From Dendrocalamus latiflorus (Eukaryota > Streptophyta > Magnoliopsida > Poales > Poaceae): a stretch of DNA of 64,000 nt. Below, in pieces: positions 44,380-57,061 of the stretch (positions are counted from its first letter, which is position 1; each line of letters begins with the position of its first letter). The notes beneath the pieces are model-generated. The model did no database searches. It worked only from the letters and a program-made list of their open reading frames with translations, and was not told where the DNA came from. Position numbers and translations under genes: made by a program. The stretch covers positions 13,823,002 to 13,887,001 of the forward strand of contig CM029622.1 in NCBI GenBank assembly GCA_017311315.1, written 5' to 3'.

Positions 44380-44710
44380 GATCCTCGGTCTCGCCATTCG
44401 GCGCCGCCGCCTTCAGCCCTAGCAGCGGGACGTCTCGCCCTTCGGCCATACAACCCGCGCCTCACCGCCCCCGCCGCGTCCCGAGAGATGTGGTTGGGTC
44501 CATCGGTGATTCGGTCGCGATTTGGAAGGAGGCGATCCTCGGTCTCGCCGTTCGGCGCCGCCGCCTTCAGCCCTAGCAGCGGGACGTCTCGCCCTTCGGC
44601 CGTACAGCCCGCGCCTCACCGCCCCCGCCGCGTCTCGAGAGATGTGGTTGGGTCCATCGGTGATTCGGTCGCGATTTGGAAGGAGGCCATCGGTGATTCG
44701 GTCGCGATAG
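44380..44710 (+). repeat. 154-bp tandem duplication in a GC-rich block
   Basis: GATCCTCGGTCTCGCC starts both units (44380 and 44534). The copies differ at only a few positions. A further 21-bp piece (CATCGGTGATTCGGTCGCGA) is repeated again at about 44687-44708. High similarity suggests a recent event. Confidence 0.9.
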
Positions 44711-44766
44711 AAGCCGTTCGGTTTTACGTAAAAAACTGAAAATACAATTTTACCCCTATCAATTGA

Positions 44767-45299
44767 ATGGCTAGATGTGATGGAGGTGTTAGCACCTCCA
44801 ACAGTGATGGAGGTGTTAGCACGTCCAACACCTCCATATGGACTGAACCAAAACTCTATGTACTATGGTGTGGCCACACCATGTGCAAGAACTGCATCCT
44901 AGGTCTTCAGTGGGCTGTCATCAAAGTTCCAACAGTGCAAGAACTGCATCCTAGGCAAGTGGAAATGCAGGTTATTCGAATCCCATTAGACGTCCACTCC
45001 CACCACGGGTTGAAACATCATCCTCCAGTGTGAACCATGCCAATCATGGGGTCCCCCTCTTGAATGCAGAGAGGGCACAAGCTTCGCTGCGCAAGTCATT
45101 GTCCTTCTTGGTTCACCTGACTGCTAAGTTTCCTCTGGTGTTTATTTTCCTCCTCATAGTGCTCTATGCAATCCCTGCCAGCGCAGCTGTCTTGTTACTG
45201 TGCATCCTTATCACAGTATTGTTTGCGCTGCCTTCCTTTTTGATACTGTATTTTGCTTATCCTAGCCTAGATTGGCTTGTTAGAGAAATATTTGCTTGA
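44767..45299 (+). pseudogene. Decayed copy of a plant RING/two-transmembrane protein gene
   Basis: Starts ATGGCTAGATGTGATGG. One frame has WTEPKLYVLWCGHTMCKNCI and LGLQWAVIKVPT, the RING-type start of a conserved plant protein family. It then runs into unrelated residues because the middle (rest of the RING, linker) is gone. A second frame from about 45030 gives NHANHGVPLLNAERAQASLR and two hydrophobic helices (FPLVFIFLLIVLYAIPASAA, LLLCILITVLFALPSFLILY), ending LDWLVREIFA-stop, the conserved C-terminus. GTGCAAGAACTGCATCCTAGG is duplicated (about 44882 and 44936), and GATGGAGGTGTTAGCAC is duplicated near the start. The two parts are joined out of frame, so it is almost surely non-functional. 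Family named by motif reading. Confidence 0.7.
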
Positions 45300-46015
45300 G
45301 ATTTCCTTTATAAAACGCAAGGCAAAATCTCAGTGCTGTTGTTGGATCTATGTAACGGACCTCGACTTTTCTAGCATTTCTTGTCTGTGTAAGTGCGATT
45401 TTTTTAAAACTCATAAGTTTTGGCTTTAGCTATATGTCATGTGTTTGACTCGAGTATCCATGGAAATGTCTCTATTGTGGTGCAAACCATCAGTGTTGCT
45501 CTGTGCTAGCTGAGATGTGCTTCATTGTACAGTCCTGTGTTTTGAAGCTGAAATTCAAAGTATGCTTGACAAGACTCATGATGACACAACTACTACAGCC
45601 TAATCTTAAATATGCTGTGACAGTAGCCAAATGCCACAGCTCCAAATCAGCACAAAATGTAATGATATGCAATTCGAGAGGACATGGACATAAACGAAAC
45701 TGAAAAATATAGAAGCAAAAATAATTGAAAACTAAGTAGAACATGTGGAAGGTGAAGCAATATGAACTGGCTATGAGGCTGTTTTTTAAAAAGGTATAAG
45801 CTACCCATGTTAACAAAAAAGAGTAAGTTACACAAGTATACCAATTTATTTTATTCAACTTTTCATATAATTCGGTAATTATGTGTGCTATTCAAGGTGT
45901 CAAATAACAATTGAAATTTAGTGCCAAATTGCCATATAACATTTGTTGGATGGCATTGTTCTGTCAATGATTCAAGAAACACACAGCAACTAACCGATCT
46001 GGATAGCCATCAACT
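45300..46015. other. 3' flank of the RING pseudogene; no gene seen
   Basis: AT-rich, UTR-like sequence with no supported frame. Confidence 0.4.
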
Positions 46016-46017
46016 TA

Positions 46018-46642
46018 CTCCCTCTGGTCAGAAGTTCTTATTAAGTATTTGACAAAAATGTATTTTAATTTTAAAAACATTCAGATCGGGTCACATAAAA
46101 AATACAAAGAATATGTAAAATACACCTTTAATTTATTTTTTACAGATGTACTATAGTACGAACTAGTGGTTAAGTTGTGTATCTCAAAAAATAGTAGTAG
46201 TTAAAATATTAAGAACCTGTGACTGGGCCAAACTTGCATAGTCCAATGTTTTCCGCTGTGGTTTCGGATAGATTTTAGGTATTGGAACCCATGGGAAACA
46301 AACCTTTCCATGTAAACTTCATAGATATCATATGTAAAAATTTTCAAAAATTATTAAAAGAATTATCATATATATGGTAAGTGATATTCTACAATCCCGT
46401 AAAATTTGAAAACTAAACCCAATCTTATTTGTAAGATATGAAAAGGACAAATCCAACATGAATAGCGATTTCTACTGTTCACTATTCATTTTCTTGCTTG
46501 CCAACTTCGTATCTTCCAAATATGGTAAATTTTTAAAAAATTTGAAAACTTTTAAATATGATTTCACAAAATTTACACAGAGAGTGGTTTTCACCTCACT
46601 AGCCAATTGTTCCTGCTCTAGAAAACCTAGGAACGAATGGAG
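46018..46642. mobile_element. Stowaway-like MITE (long)
   Basis: The ends CTCCCTCTGGTCAG and GGAACGAATGGAG (inverse CTCCATTCGTTCC) are each flanked by TA. At 625 bp it is longer than typical Stowaway elements, so it may contain a second insertion. Confidence 0.5.
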
Positions 46643-46644
46643 TA

Positions 46645-47983
46645 CTTTATACCTATAAACATGGGGTGGGTTCGGTTGAGCTTTTGTCTTTGGCTTATTA
46701 TTTTCTGCTACAGTAACTAGCTTTTAAATGGTACGCCTTTTCAAGACAGGGTCTACAAGTAGATTATAGTATACACTGTATTAAATTCAGCTATATCTGT
46801 CAAAGTGCATATGACTATTTTTCTCTACGTATTATCTCTTATGAACAACTAAAAATTTAAAAATCAAAAGACAAAGTCACAGGGAAAAAACTCACCCGTC
46901 GGCATCGCAAGAGGCACGCATGCGGTGAGCACAGCACCAATGCTGTCCAAGTGTCCATGAAAGCGAATTTTGCACAAGTGTTTTCTGTGACATTATTACG
47001 CGTGCAACTTGGCAAGCTGCAAACCAAGTGGACCGTTGCTTGGCTGAGATGAGATGATATAGCAGCAAGTGAATCAACTTGGCCGGCATGGGTATCTTCC
47101 AAAATATACTCTCCTCTATCTAATTCAGTTCCAGCAAGTGTGTCTAATCAAGCTCGCATCTATCTTGTCTTTTAGTTCACCACTTTTTAATTTTTGAATG
47201 AACTAGTTAGTATATGTAACTCAATAATCTCGATATATATGAACGCAGTATGATCTCGACATATATGAACGCAATAAAGATCGACGCAAGAGAGAAGAGG
47301 TAAAGGGATAAAGATTGTGCACTCAGGTTCAGTTGCCTGCTCTTGACAGCTCCTCCAATTGAAAAGTTAACAGGATGTATCATTGTTGTTAGTCTTCAGG
47401 GTGAGCTTTCTTTAGTTTCAACTGGTATTTTTTTTCTTTTTCTTTATTCTCAAAAGCACTACTTTCCTCTTGAGTAGGCAGAATGCACTTCCATCCGTCC
47501 TAGCCAGTTGGAGTGTTGGACATTTGCATCTGTAGTTGTAGTATGTTTTAAATCAAGTGGTATTGATGCATTCCATCTGGTTACATGGTTACGTTGTCCT
47601 TAATTTCTTATAGGGTAATTGCTTGTCAAGTTGCTACTTATTGTTCCTTGAAAAAAAACTATACTTCTTTTCTTATTTACTTTTGCTTTGTATGCGCACA
47701 TTATTGGAACTGTAGTATTGATCTCATGTATTTCGGGACTACTTGACTCACCCTAATCATTCAAACTCCTATAACTATGAAATTATGAATATAAATAATG
47801 CTTTCCAATTGAAAAGAAATAGCATCAATCTTAAAGTACATCATTAGATAAGTAATATTCATCTACCATTTATCGTACTTTAAAAATTATGTAAATCACT
47901 ATTCAAAAAATTATAGAAGCACCTCCCTATAAATAAATGTTCAGTTTGTGGGATAACAAGGGTATTGATATTGGGAAAATATG
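46645..47983. other. Intergenic, no gene seen
   Basis: AT-rich. Short frames only, without motifs or terminal repeats that I could define. Confidence 0.45.
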
Positions 47984-48386
47984 CAGTAGAAACTCAACTT
48001 TTGGGTGGTATCATGAAAATCCTTTTTGGTATAGGCACAAAATCAACATAAAAAATATGAAAATATTGCTGATATACTACACAATTTACTCGATCTACAT
48101 GTAAAAATTCAAGTTCAAATTCAATTCATATTGAGAGTGATAAAAATACAACAAATGATTAATAAAAGTAAAGAAAAAGAGAAAATAAAAGAACTTACTA
48201 TTCATGGCAAAACCTCTCTTTTTGTTTATTAAATTTCAAACACATTTTGAGTTTGAAGCTGAAATTTTAAAGGGTTTCATAATGTTTGATAGACCACGTC
48301 TACAAAAAAAATCAAAAATTTTCACATTGATTTGGTACCTAAACCAATAGTGTTTTCCATGATTCGACCAAAGTTGAGTATCCACT
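47984..48386. mobile_element. TIR element of undetermined family (403 bp)
   Basis: CAGTAGAAACTCAACTTTTGG at the left and CCAAAGTTGAGTATCCACTG at the right are imperfect inverted repeats. The interior is AT-rich and non-coding. No clear target duplication was found. Confidence 0.5.
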
Positions 48387-48457
48387 GTATATCTCCCCCT
48401 GATAAGTACCTATATGGACAATTTTTGCTCATCTACTAAGGCTAGTAGCACCATTCC

Positions 48458-48973
48458 TAGGGGTAGAAGCGGATCGAATACAAATCGAATAGTGCTCTTA
48501 CCACATTCTTATTAGCATTTTGTAAATGAATACAAATACGAATACGAATCAAATATTGTAATGAATACAAATTCGAATCGAATATCTACTCAATTCGGCC
48601 GGATCCAGATATCCTCATAACTTATGTACTATGAAGATATTATTTTATCTTCTTACAATCACACTTGATAATTATAATTTATTTACTTCAGCTAAAGAAA
48701 CATGAATTAACATTGAATTAAAAAACTTGTCCAACTAATTAGTTGTATTGCAATAAAATATGTATATTGCTTCATCGAATACGAATAGTCTAGATAAAAT
48801 AACATTTTGGATGATAAAATCCCATACCATATTTGTATCCATATTTTTTATATGAATTCGAATACGAATAAGAGAGAAATTGTTAATCGAATGAAAAATC
48901 TATACCGTATTCGTATCCTATCGAACACGGTAACCAAATAGTACATATAATTTGTACCCATTTCCCACTTCTA
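48458..48973 (+). mobile_element. hAT-type MITE, copy 1 (516 bp)
   Basis: Starts TAGGGGTAGAAGCGG and ends CCCACTTCTA. Flanking 8-mers ACCATTCC and ACCATTGC match at seven of eight positions. The interior is rich in GAATACGAAT motifs. The same sequence in opposite orientation makes up the element at 54798-55353. Confidence 0.85.
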
Positions 48974-49129
48974 ACCATTGCAGCCTCGTAACTGACTTGT
49001 TTTGGACATTTGTTTTCACATCTAGACTTTTATTAGGCTTATCAAGTTGGCATAACCTAATGAGATGGATTAAGATCTAGTCCATTGATGTGATTCTTTT
49101 GGTATCACCAACAGAGCCTATAAGTACTA

Positions 49130-49365
49130 CTCCCTCTAGTCACAAAGGATATCATTTTGAACATTGACATAGTCCCTAAAATACAACTCTGACCGCTCAT
49201 TGCTATTATAATATATTTGTAAACCTAGTAAAATTATAATGTTATCAAAGTACTTTTTGAGACAAATCTGTATGTATCATTTTTATGTGTTCAATATAAA
49301 TATTCAAAAAATATTGATAGTCAAAATTCACAATGTTTACGACCGCCTTTTGTAACCGAAGGGAG
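49130..49365. mobile_element. Stowaway MITE (236 bp)
   Basis: A classic form: TA, CTCCCTCTAGTCACAAAGG ... CTTTTGTAACCGAAGGGAG, TA. Size and termini are standard for grass Stowaway elements. Confidence 0.9.
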
Positions 49366-50819
49366 TACAGTATATTTCCTCGTAAATAAGTTTATGCATG
49401 TCTTACCTAGAGACATAGATAGGGATGGCAATGGGGCGGAGGGTGACGGACGTTATCCTGCTCCCTTGCCTCGCCCCCGCTAGCGAAGGCTCACCCCGGC
49501 TCCAGTAGAGCTGGCGAGGGAAGATATCCCCCCGGGCCTAACCCCCATGGGGTTAGAGAACCAGTGACCAGACAATTGACAATTCAGAATCAGAGTACAC
49601 CATGTTATGTAACAAATCGACACACTAAACTATGAAGCTTACTGGACTAGGTTTCATAAACATGGCACAAGGGTGCTTAATAGTCAATACATCAAGTATT
49701 GAAATACTTAGATGCATAACAAAAATGCAAAGCAACTCAAATAGTCAAGTACCAAGAAATAACAGATCCATCCATGAGAACTGAGACTATGACTCTCTGA
49801 GAGCCCGTGTTGCACCAAAAATAATAGAGGCAGAGGCACAAATGCAGATATGCAATGCAGTGCAGCACATAACTTCAGAAATTCAGATGGATTCTGGAAG
49901 CACCAGTTCATGCACGATTTGGATGATTTCATAAAGTGCATAAGTTCGTAACTTCATATGGATTTCATGCATAGTTTGGATGATATCATGCAGTGCATAA
50001 GTTCATCTGGAAGCAATGAAGCACAATGCATAAATGCTAAAATCAGCAATATAGTGCAATGGTTCAAGGATTCTAGAGGTAGTGCAATAGTTTATCTGGA
50101 AGCACAAATGCACAATAGTAATGAGATAATTAGATTGTAGTCATGGCATAAATAGTTCATCTGGAACACACAAATGCACAACACCAACAGGCAGAAATAC
50201 ACCAAATAGTAGTCATTGGCACAAAATTAACAGCAGTGAAGCACATACAACACCAAGTAGTAGTCTGGTACTTTAGTACAAAGTTCTTCCTAAGTAATCA
50301 TGCAATGCATAAGTTTTAATGGTTGGTTCTAATACTACAAATAGTCCTTCTGAAATGAAATGAGAATTTAAAGGATAAACTGTAATCAGCACATGGCAGC
50401 AACAACAAACCGAATTAAAACTGCAATCACCCCGTGTTCATCCTCAAACATCAATGACAGTAGAATCATCGTCCTCCTAAAAATGAGAATTCAAAGCATA
50501 AGAATTAAAACTTTGATTTTATCATGTTACATGTGACTTGTAAGCATGAGAAGGAACCTAGTTACCATCATTTCTTTATCTTCCTGAAGACAAGTCCACA
50601 ATGACTACTTGGAAGCGCCTTCCCCTAATATTAAAGAGTAATCAACATCAAATTTATAGATGGATAAAAAAAATTAAAAACGAGGTTAAATTAATGGATG
50701 TGTATTGTTTACTTAACATGTCTGTGCGAGACCAAGCTTGCATACACATCAGTGCTTTAACCATTTTTGGTGCAAGTTGACTACAATGTGGACTGCGTAT
50801 TCTTCAACTAGTACTAATG

Positions 50820-53095
50820 GCTGATTCTGAAGCCACGGTTGCCACAGGAATAGGCAAAATGTCATGAACAATCTTTTGCAAAGTAGGATACTTAATCCCT
50901 CGAAACTTCCACCAATTAATGATGTCTAGCTCTTATGTTCTAGGGAGAGGTGCCTCTTCTAAGTATAAATTCAATTTTGTGCACACTTGGGAAGAAGAAA
51001 CAGCTAGCTGGGAAGACATGTATTGATCAAATATGTTGAAAACTTCATCTTCTCCTTGCCCTTGGGTAGTAGTGATAGTACTATCTAATGTAGCCACACC
51101 CTCCATGGAATGCTCTTGATATTCCACCAACAAATCGTACAATAATGTCTGTACTTTTGAAACTTCAGTAGTTGCATGTTCATAGCCATAAAGATAACCA
51201 AAAAGAGTTTGCAACAAATGAAGCTTATATCTTGGATCAAGAACAGTTGTAATAGCCATAAGATCATGCATTTCAATCCAATACTTCTCAAATTTCTTTA
51301 TCATTTTGTTGGACATTTTTTATAGCTTCATTGCCGCTGTAAGTACAAGATTCAACCGAATACAACAGAAATATGATCTACTGCTCTTAACATACAAGAT
51401 GGTAGTAAATAAATACAAGATATCAGTAAATGGAATGATGGCAGCAAATGAATACGTGGCAGTAAATACAAGATGGCAGTAAAATAAATAAAAGACGACA
51501 GTAAATGAAATACATGGTGGTAGTCAAATAAATACAAGATGGCAGTAAATGGAATGATGGCAGCAAATGAAATGATAGTAGTAAATACAAGATGGCATAA
51601 TGGCAGTAAAACATGCAAGGAGGTAGTAAATAAGAAAAAAGATTACCTAGATTGCCATTTCTGCATTGCCAAACGAATGCCACAGATTTTAGGAAAAATA
51701 GATTAGATGTGACATAACTAGTTCCTGATAGTAATTCAGTGATATCATAGAATGTTTTCAATCTATCACAAACCTCCTTTGCAAACTTTCAATCTTCATC
51801 AGTTGGATAAGAAGTAAATAGCCTTTCACGTGGCTTAAGATGCTCAAAATTTTCTTTGTACTCTTTTGCAATGCTTAGCACGATATATGTTGAATTCCAT
51901 CCAGTTTTACAATCAAGAGCTTGTCTTTTCTGGTAAGGGATATTTAATAGGTTTGCCATATTTTCAAACCTCTAATGTCTTTTTGGTGTGGCTAACAAAA
52001 AATAAACACTATCACTGACTCTCTCAATATGATCATCCAAGATAGTCAATCCATCTTTCAAAATCAAATTCAATATATGGGCACAACAACGCATATGAAG
52101 CAATGACCCACCCAACATAGGAGATCTAGGATCTAATTTATCTCGCAAATTCTCGACAAGACAATCATTTGTGGAACAATTATCCAATGTCAATGTGGAT
52201 AATTTCCTCTCAAGGCTCCACTCAATGAAATACTCATGCAAGGCATGACACATAACCTCAGTAGTATATGGACATGGCATATAAATTAACCTGAAATAAA
52301 AGAACATTTGTCATATGCATCCAACCATGATAACAACACGAATGACAACGAATGTAATAACTTGAATTTTACCTCAGAAGGAAGCTTTTTAGGTTCCAAG
52401 AACCATCAATAAAATGTACCGTTACTGCCATGTATCCTCACTTTTGATCGTTCGTAGTCCACATATCCATAGTGATGGCGACTCGATTATTGAATCTTGC
52501 AAAGTACCTCACCATCATGTTCTTTCGGGCCTCATGTAGACCTAAAATATCTTTCTTGATTGTATTTCTAGTTATCATCTTGAACATTGGCTGTAATGAA
52601 GAACAAAATCTTCGGAAGCTAGCGTGCTCAACCATAGCTAAAGGGTACCCATGGAGGCATATTATTAATGCAAGTTATTTTCTAGCAACTTCTTGGTCAA
52701 ACATATAATTCTCCACACTAACTTTCCCATCATCCGTATTATTTGATAATCTTAATTGTGTCTGTTTTGGTCCTTTTGTTGGCTGACGAACAACACAACA
52801 TGCAAAGTGGTCATGTAAGTGTTTGGTGCCTTTTTTTTTGTCTCCTCCAAGCTTATAATGGCACCACATACACTCAGCTTTCCATTTTTCCCCAAGTTGT
52901 ACTCTTTTGAATTCAAGCCACGCTGAATATTTATGTTTTCTCCTAACACTGGCTAACTGATGTGCATCCTGTTCTTCAACTTGTTTAGCTTGTGTACCTT
53001 GTGATGATTATGGAGTTGACTCAACATTGGGGGCTACGCATTGTGCTGCCAGTGATGAGTTAGATGCAGGAGCCAACATTTCAATCCTATCGTAC
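50820..53095 (-). pseudogene. hAT (Ac-like) transposase pseudogene
   Basis: Reading down the minus strand: a BED zinc finger (MWCHYKLGGDKKKGTKHLHD, about 52870-52780); the start of the catalytic region (FARFNNRVAITMDMWTTNDQ, near 52445); after a TGA and a possible intron, LSTLTLDNCSTNDCLVENL and LLHMRCCAHILNLILKDGL; and near the C-terminus KYWIEMHDLMAITTVLDPRY. The dimerisation region ends ELDIINWWKFRGIKYPTLQK and PVATVASESA at about 50820. Premature stops (for example at about 52440 and before ELDIINWW at about 50933) and broken frames show it is dead. Domain order is that of Ac/RICESLEEPER-type hAT proteins. Confidence 0.88.
51400..51640. repeat. Degenerate minisatellite in the hAT transposase gene
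   Basis: A unit of about 20 bp, close to AAATACAAGATGGCAGTAA, is repeated irregularly about ten times. It falls between transposase coding blocks, probably in an intron. Confidence 0.75.
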
Positions 53096-54280
53096 GTGAT
53101 GATTTGTTAATTACATTCTGGTATGAAGAATTCTCTAGTGCAAAACTATCTAGTCATATGAAGAGATAGAAATTGAGCAACCTATTACAAATATCATGTA
53201 AAATGAATGAGTAGGATTAGAAATTTTAATTCAACATATTACAATATAGTGTGACATCACCCAAAAACTACTGCCAGGCACTAATTTTTCAAAATCACCA
53301 GAGGTGAAGCCATTAACAAACTAAAACATATAGTGCATTACACAAGTGTTAATGACCAAATGTGTCCCTCAAATATAGCAGAAGGGCCACATTGATCCCT
53401 AAAGTTTACAATGCCCCTGCAGCTCAAGCTGATCTAGGGGAGGATTTACCTGTGTTGTTGTTGCGGCTGATCATATAGTAGCAGTATGGAACTATGGTTG
53501 GACAGGAGTCATAGGACATCTAGTCATACCCTTAATTACATCACATCTCTAGTGCAGAACTACCTTTAACTATATTCATCTCTATTGCCATTTACACTAG
53601 AGAAATCTGGAATGGCTAACAAGGAATCACATGAATCGAGTTTTATCTGTTGTTGCCTTGCCGTCAAATCACCAAAGAAGACTCGGCCACTCCAGAGACG
53701 ACGACAAATCAGGCACACTAGTAGAGGGAGTTCACTTGGGGATTGGAATTGGGGACGGTAGTGGCTTCAACTGGTGACTAGTGTGGGGGCTCAGATCGGC
53801 GGAGAAGAGGATGAGAGTCAAGGATGACGACCATTGGAGTGATCGGACGAGGACGATAGATGAGAGAAGAGATCTACCAAAGTTGAGTTGATACTTGAGA
53901 ATCCGGGGAGGGGTTTGGCCGATTGGGGAGAAGCAACGATGGCTGCACCTCAGTGCCTACCACTGCCGCGGAGCGATTTGGGGGAATGGCTGAACGGGAT
54001 TAGGGTTAGGAGTAGGACACACAGTCACACATTTATATACTTGGTCCTCCATACTCAAAGGCTCATAACCCACACAGGCACAACCCATACTAGCACACAG
54101 GCCAGCCGCAGCTTGCAACTTTTCAATTGTTTGGGCTCCCATGGGGCACGATGACCACCCACCTCGACCCGACACAATATCGGGCCCTCGCCCCACTAGC
54201 CTCATGTGAGAATAAATCACCCTGGCTCTGGACCCTACGAGGATTTTCCCGCAGGGGAAATTGGCATCCCTGAACCTAGG

Positions 54281-54789
54281 GTGTTGATGATGCATTGAGA
54301 TCGAGTGGTGTTTTAATGGTCAACCCAAATTGCACCGATTAAAGTTCAGCATCATGCTATGCATAAGTTTGCCTTTGCCTCAGCAGCATCATCACACCGT
54401 AAATCATGGGTTAGATTTGATCATTACGAGGGTGGGGTGTATGATGTATCCCTACACAACTAGTTGCTGCTGCAATCTATGGATCTATCCAGCGTAGCTT
54501 CTTGATTGCCTCGAAGTTTGAATTTTTACAGGGTGCACATAAGATCAGAATCATGTTTTCTATCTATTGCCATGAATGTTTTGGTGTAGTTTTGTTAATA
54601 TATTAGGCATCACAGCAAAGCTAAAAGAAGTAATTGAATTTATAGAAGTCAATATCTTTACAAGCCACTCCTTTTGTTTCAAATTATAATGTACTGTTAT
54701 ATTTAAACTAGGCACATGGACTACGAATGGTAGGAGAAAATTTGAACGATCGACCACTTTCCTTCCAGAAGGTGAATGCGTCTACTTTT
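54281..54789. other. Intergenic between two hAT elements, no gene seen
   Basis: No supported frame or repeat. Confidence 0.45.
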
Positions 54790-54797
54790 GTAATAGT

Positions 54798-55353
54798 TAG
54801 GGGTGAAAAGTGGATATGAACTATTCGTATTATTCGGTTACCGTATTCGATAGGATGCGAATATAGTATAGATTTTCCCATCCGATTAGCAATTTCTATC
54901 ATATTCGTATTTGAATTTGTATAAAAAATATGAATACAAATATGGTATAGATTTTTACTATCCGAAATGTTATTTTATTCAGACTATTCGTATCCATATT
55001 CGTATTCAACAAAGTAATATGCATATTTATTACAATACGACTAATTAGTTGGACAAGTTTTTTTAATTGAACATGAATTCGTGTTTCTTAGGTTAAGTAA
55101 ATGAATTAGAATGATTAAGCGTGATTGTATAAGGATAAAATGTTATTAATGTCTTCATACTATATAAGTTATGAGGATATCTAGATCCGACCAAATTGAG
55201 TAGATATTCGATTCAAATTCGTATTCGATATTTATTCGATCAGTATTCGTTTCTGACGTTTGTTTGATTTGTACTCGAATCCAAGAAAAAAAATATAGAT
55301 GCGAATATGGTTTAAGCATTATCCAATCCATATTCAATCCGTTTTCACCTCTA
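54798..55353 (-). mobile_element. hAT-type MITE, copy 2 (556 bp), inverted relative to copy 1
   Basis: Starts TAGGGGTGAAAAGTGG and ends CGTTTTCACCTCTA. Flanking 8-mers GTAATAGT and TTAATAGT match at seven of eight positions. Shared internal blocks (ACTAATTAGTTGGACAAGTT here versus AACTTGTCCAACTAATTAGT in copy 1) prove the inverse relationship. Each copy has its own target duplication, so these are two insertions and not ends of one element. Confidence 0.87.
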
Positions 55354-57060
55354 TTAATAGTCAACCCATACATCTCTCTTCTGCGGCTTTCGCTTGTTAG
55401 GTTTTGGTTGAAATTGCACTATAGCGACTGTTTGCTTTTTCTAGGTCATTCAATTAAAGAAAAAATAAAGAAAATTGAGAAAAAATACTGTTACATCTCT
55501 GCTCACACGTTCATTCCAACGTATGACTTCTAGAAGTCGGAAGCCCAAGCCACTTGGAATGGGGAATTCTCTCTAAACATTCCATAACTAAGAGGGTGTG
55601 TTAGGGCTACGAGATGTTTTTTCCCGTGCGGTTGATCATTTCTTCTGTTTGCCTTCTGTGAGTTCTCTCCGTTTTAGTTGTCAAGATGTTACCGTTGATG
55701 AGATGCCATTTTCTTGAGCGTGGCCACACGCTTTGCAAATAAGGCATAACACGTGTGTAGAGATAGATATTAGGATTTGACTCTTATTAAAAAGGTAGTT
55801 CTCGCGAAAATAGATATTGGTATTAGGGCAAGCATTACAGCCACCATCTCGATCTTGAATTAAAATAGTAACGTCTACAATGAAACCTTTGTACATGTTA
55901 CTATCACATTGCGAAGTGTTCCAATACTCCCGTCAACAGTGAAAAGCACAGTTTTTAGTGTGTGCAGATGGTCTGATTAGCAACGACCCACCGGCTACGA
56001 AAAACATGACTTCAAGATTTATGCGATTTTGTTTTGGAAAGACCAGAAAAGCATTTGTGGCTTGATCCAATTCAAGGATATTTCATTTGTTTGGATAGAG
56101 CTTTTCTTGCTTGGGATGAACATTCAAGGATTTTGTCCAAGAGAACACCAAGCCATCCCTTACGCCGCCAACGCCCAACACAAGTGAATGTGGTTTCTAG
56201 ATGATATCTGGTCATTTTTCTCTCTCCTTTTTTTCGAGGAAAATATCTGGTCACGGTTACTTCCAAAGAATGGAGTACGAACGCTCCATCAAATGTTTTA
56301 ATCAACAAGTTCATTAAAGTCGATTGTCACCTTTGGAGCTTGGAAGGAAGTAGAATTTTCTAGTTAATTGTTGTTAGATTCTATTCAGGTCACGCAAGAG
56401 GTGCCACTTATTTGGAACAAAAAAGTGACTTATGGTTGAAATTTTAATGTAGCTAACTGAAATTATACTGTATTTGTATCTGATAGTGACTTATTTGACG
56501 TAATTAAATTTAAAATTAGAAAAAACAGGTTAGCCTATCAAGGATAATGCAAGCGGATACGGGAAAAAGAATTGGCAAAAAAGTTCAAAAAATTAGAAAA
56601 AAAATAAAATTTAGAAATAATAAAAAATAAACTAGAAGCTCAAGATAAAATGAGCGGGCCAAAACAATCTCAAATCTCAACTTAGGCTGTGAGATCCCGT
56701 TGATAGCGTCCTCTAGAAATTAAGACCGATGTTCCACTTTTTTTTTCTGATGAAGATATGTCTTTGGTACTTCCCTTTCAAGAATAATCTGTTTATTGAT
56801 TTTCTTTTGCAAATATGAGAAGGGACCATTTAGGGGTATGTTTAGTTTGATGATGGTTTATAGTTTTTTTACTGGAACTGTTTTATTTTTTATTGTAACT
56901 GATGATAGTTTATTTTACGTAATTAAATTTAAAAAATTTTATCATGGATAATACGAAGGATACGAAAAATAAAAATTAAAAAGATCCAAAAAACTACAAA
57001 ACAAAATTAAAAAATAAGGAATTAAAAGACAAAAGTTATGGAAATGGTTTATCCCATCCC
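55354..57060. other. Promoter-side intergenic region of the F-box gene; no gene seen
   Basis: Two diverged AT-rich copies of one sequence (sharing TTACGTAATTAAATTTAAAA-like and GATAATRCRARSGGATACG-like stretches) occur at about 56440-56640 and 56830-57010, probably old MITE relics. No gene was supported. Confidence 0.4.
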
Positions 57061-57061
57061 C

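Larger units (their letters stand above)
49420..54272 (-). mobile_element. Full-length but inactive hAT element (4.85 kb)
   Basis: The left end TAGGGATGGCAATGGGGC and the right end GGGGAAATTGGCATCCCTG are inverted (right end inverse: CAGGGATGCCAATTTCCCC). The 8-bp flanks GACATAGA (49412-49419) and AACCTAGG (54273-54280) agree at five of eight positions, consistent with an old duplication. A degenerate Ac-type transposase gene lies in the middle on the minus strand. Length and layout are as in autonomous hAT elements of plants. Large untranslated arms (49.4-50.8 and 53.1-54.3 kb) carry short degenerate repeats (AGTGCATAAGTTC-like). Confidence 0.8.
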
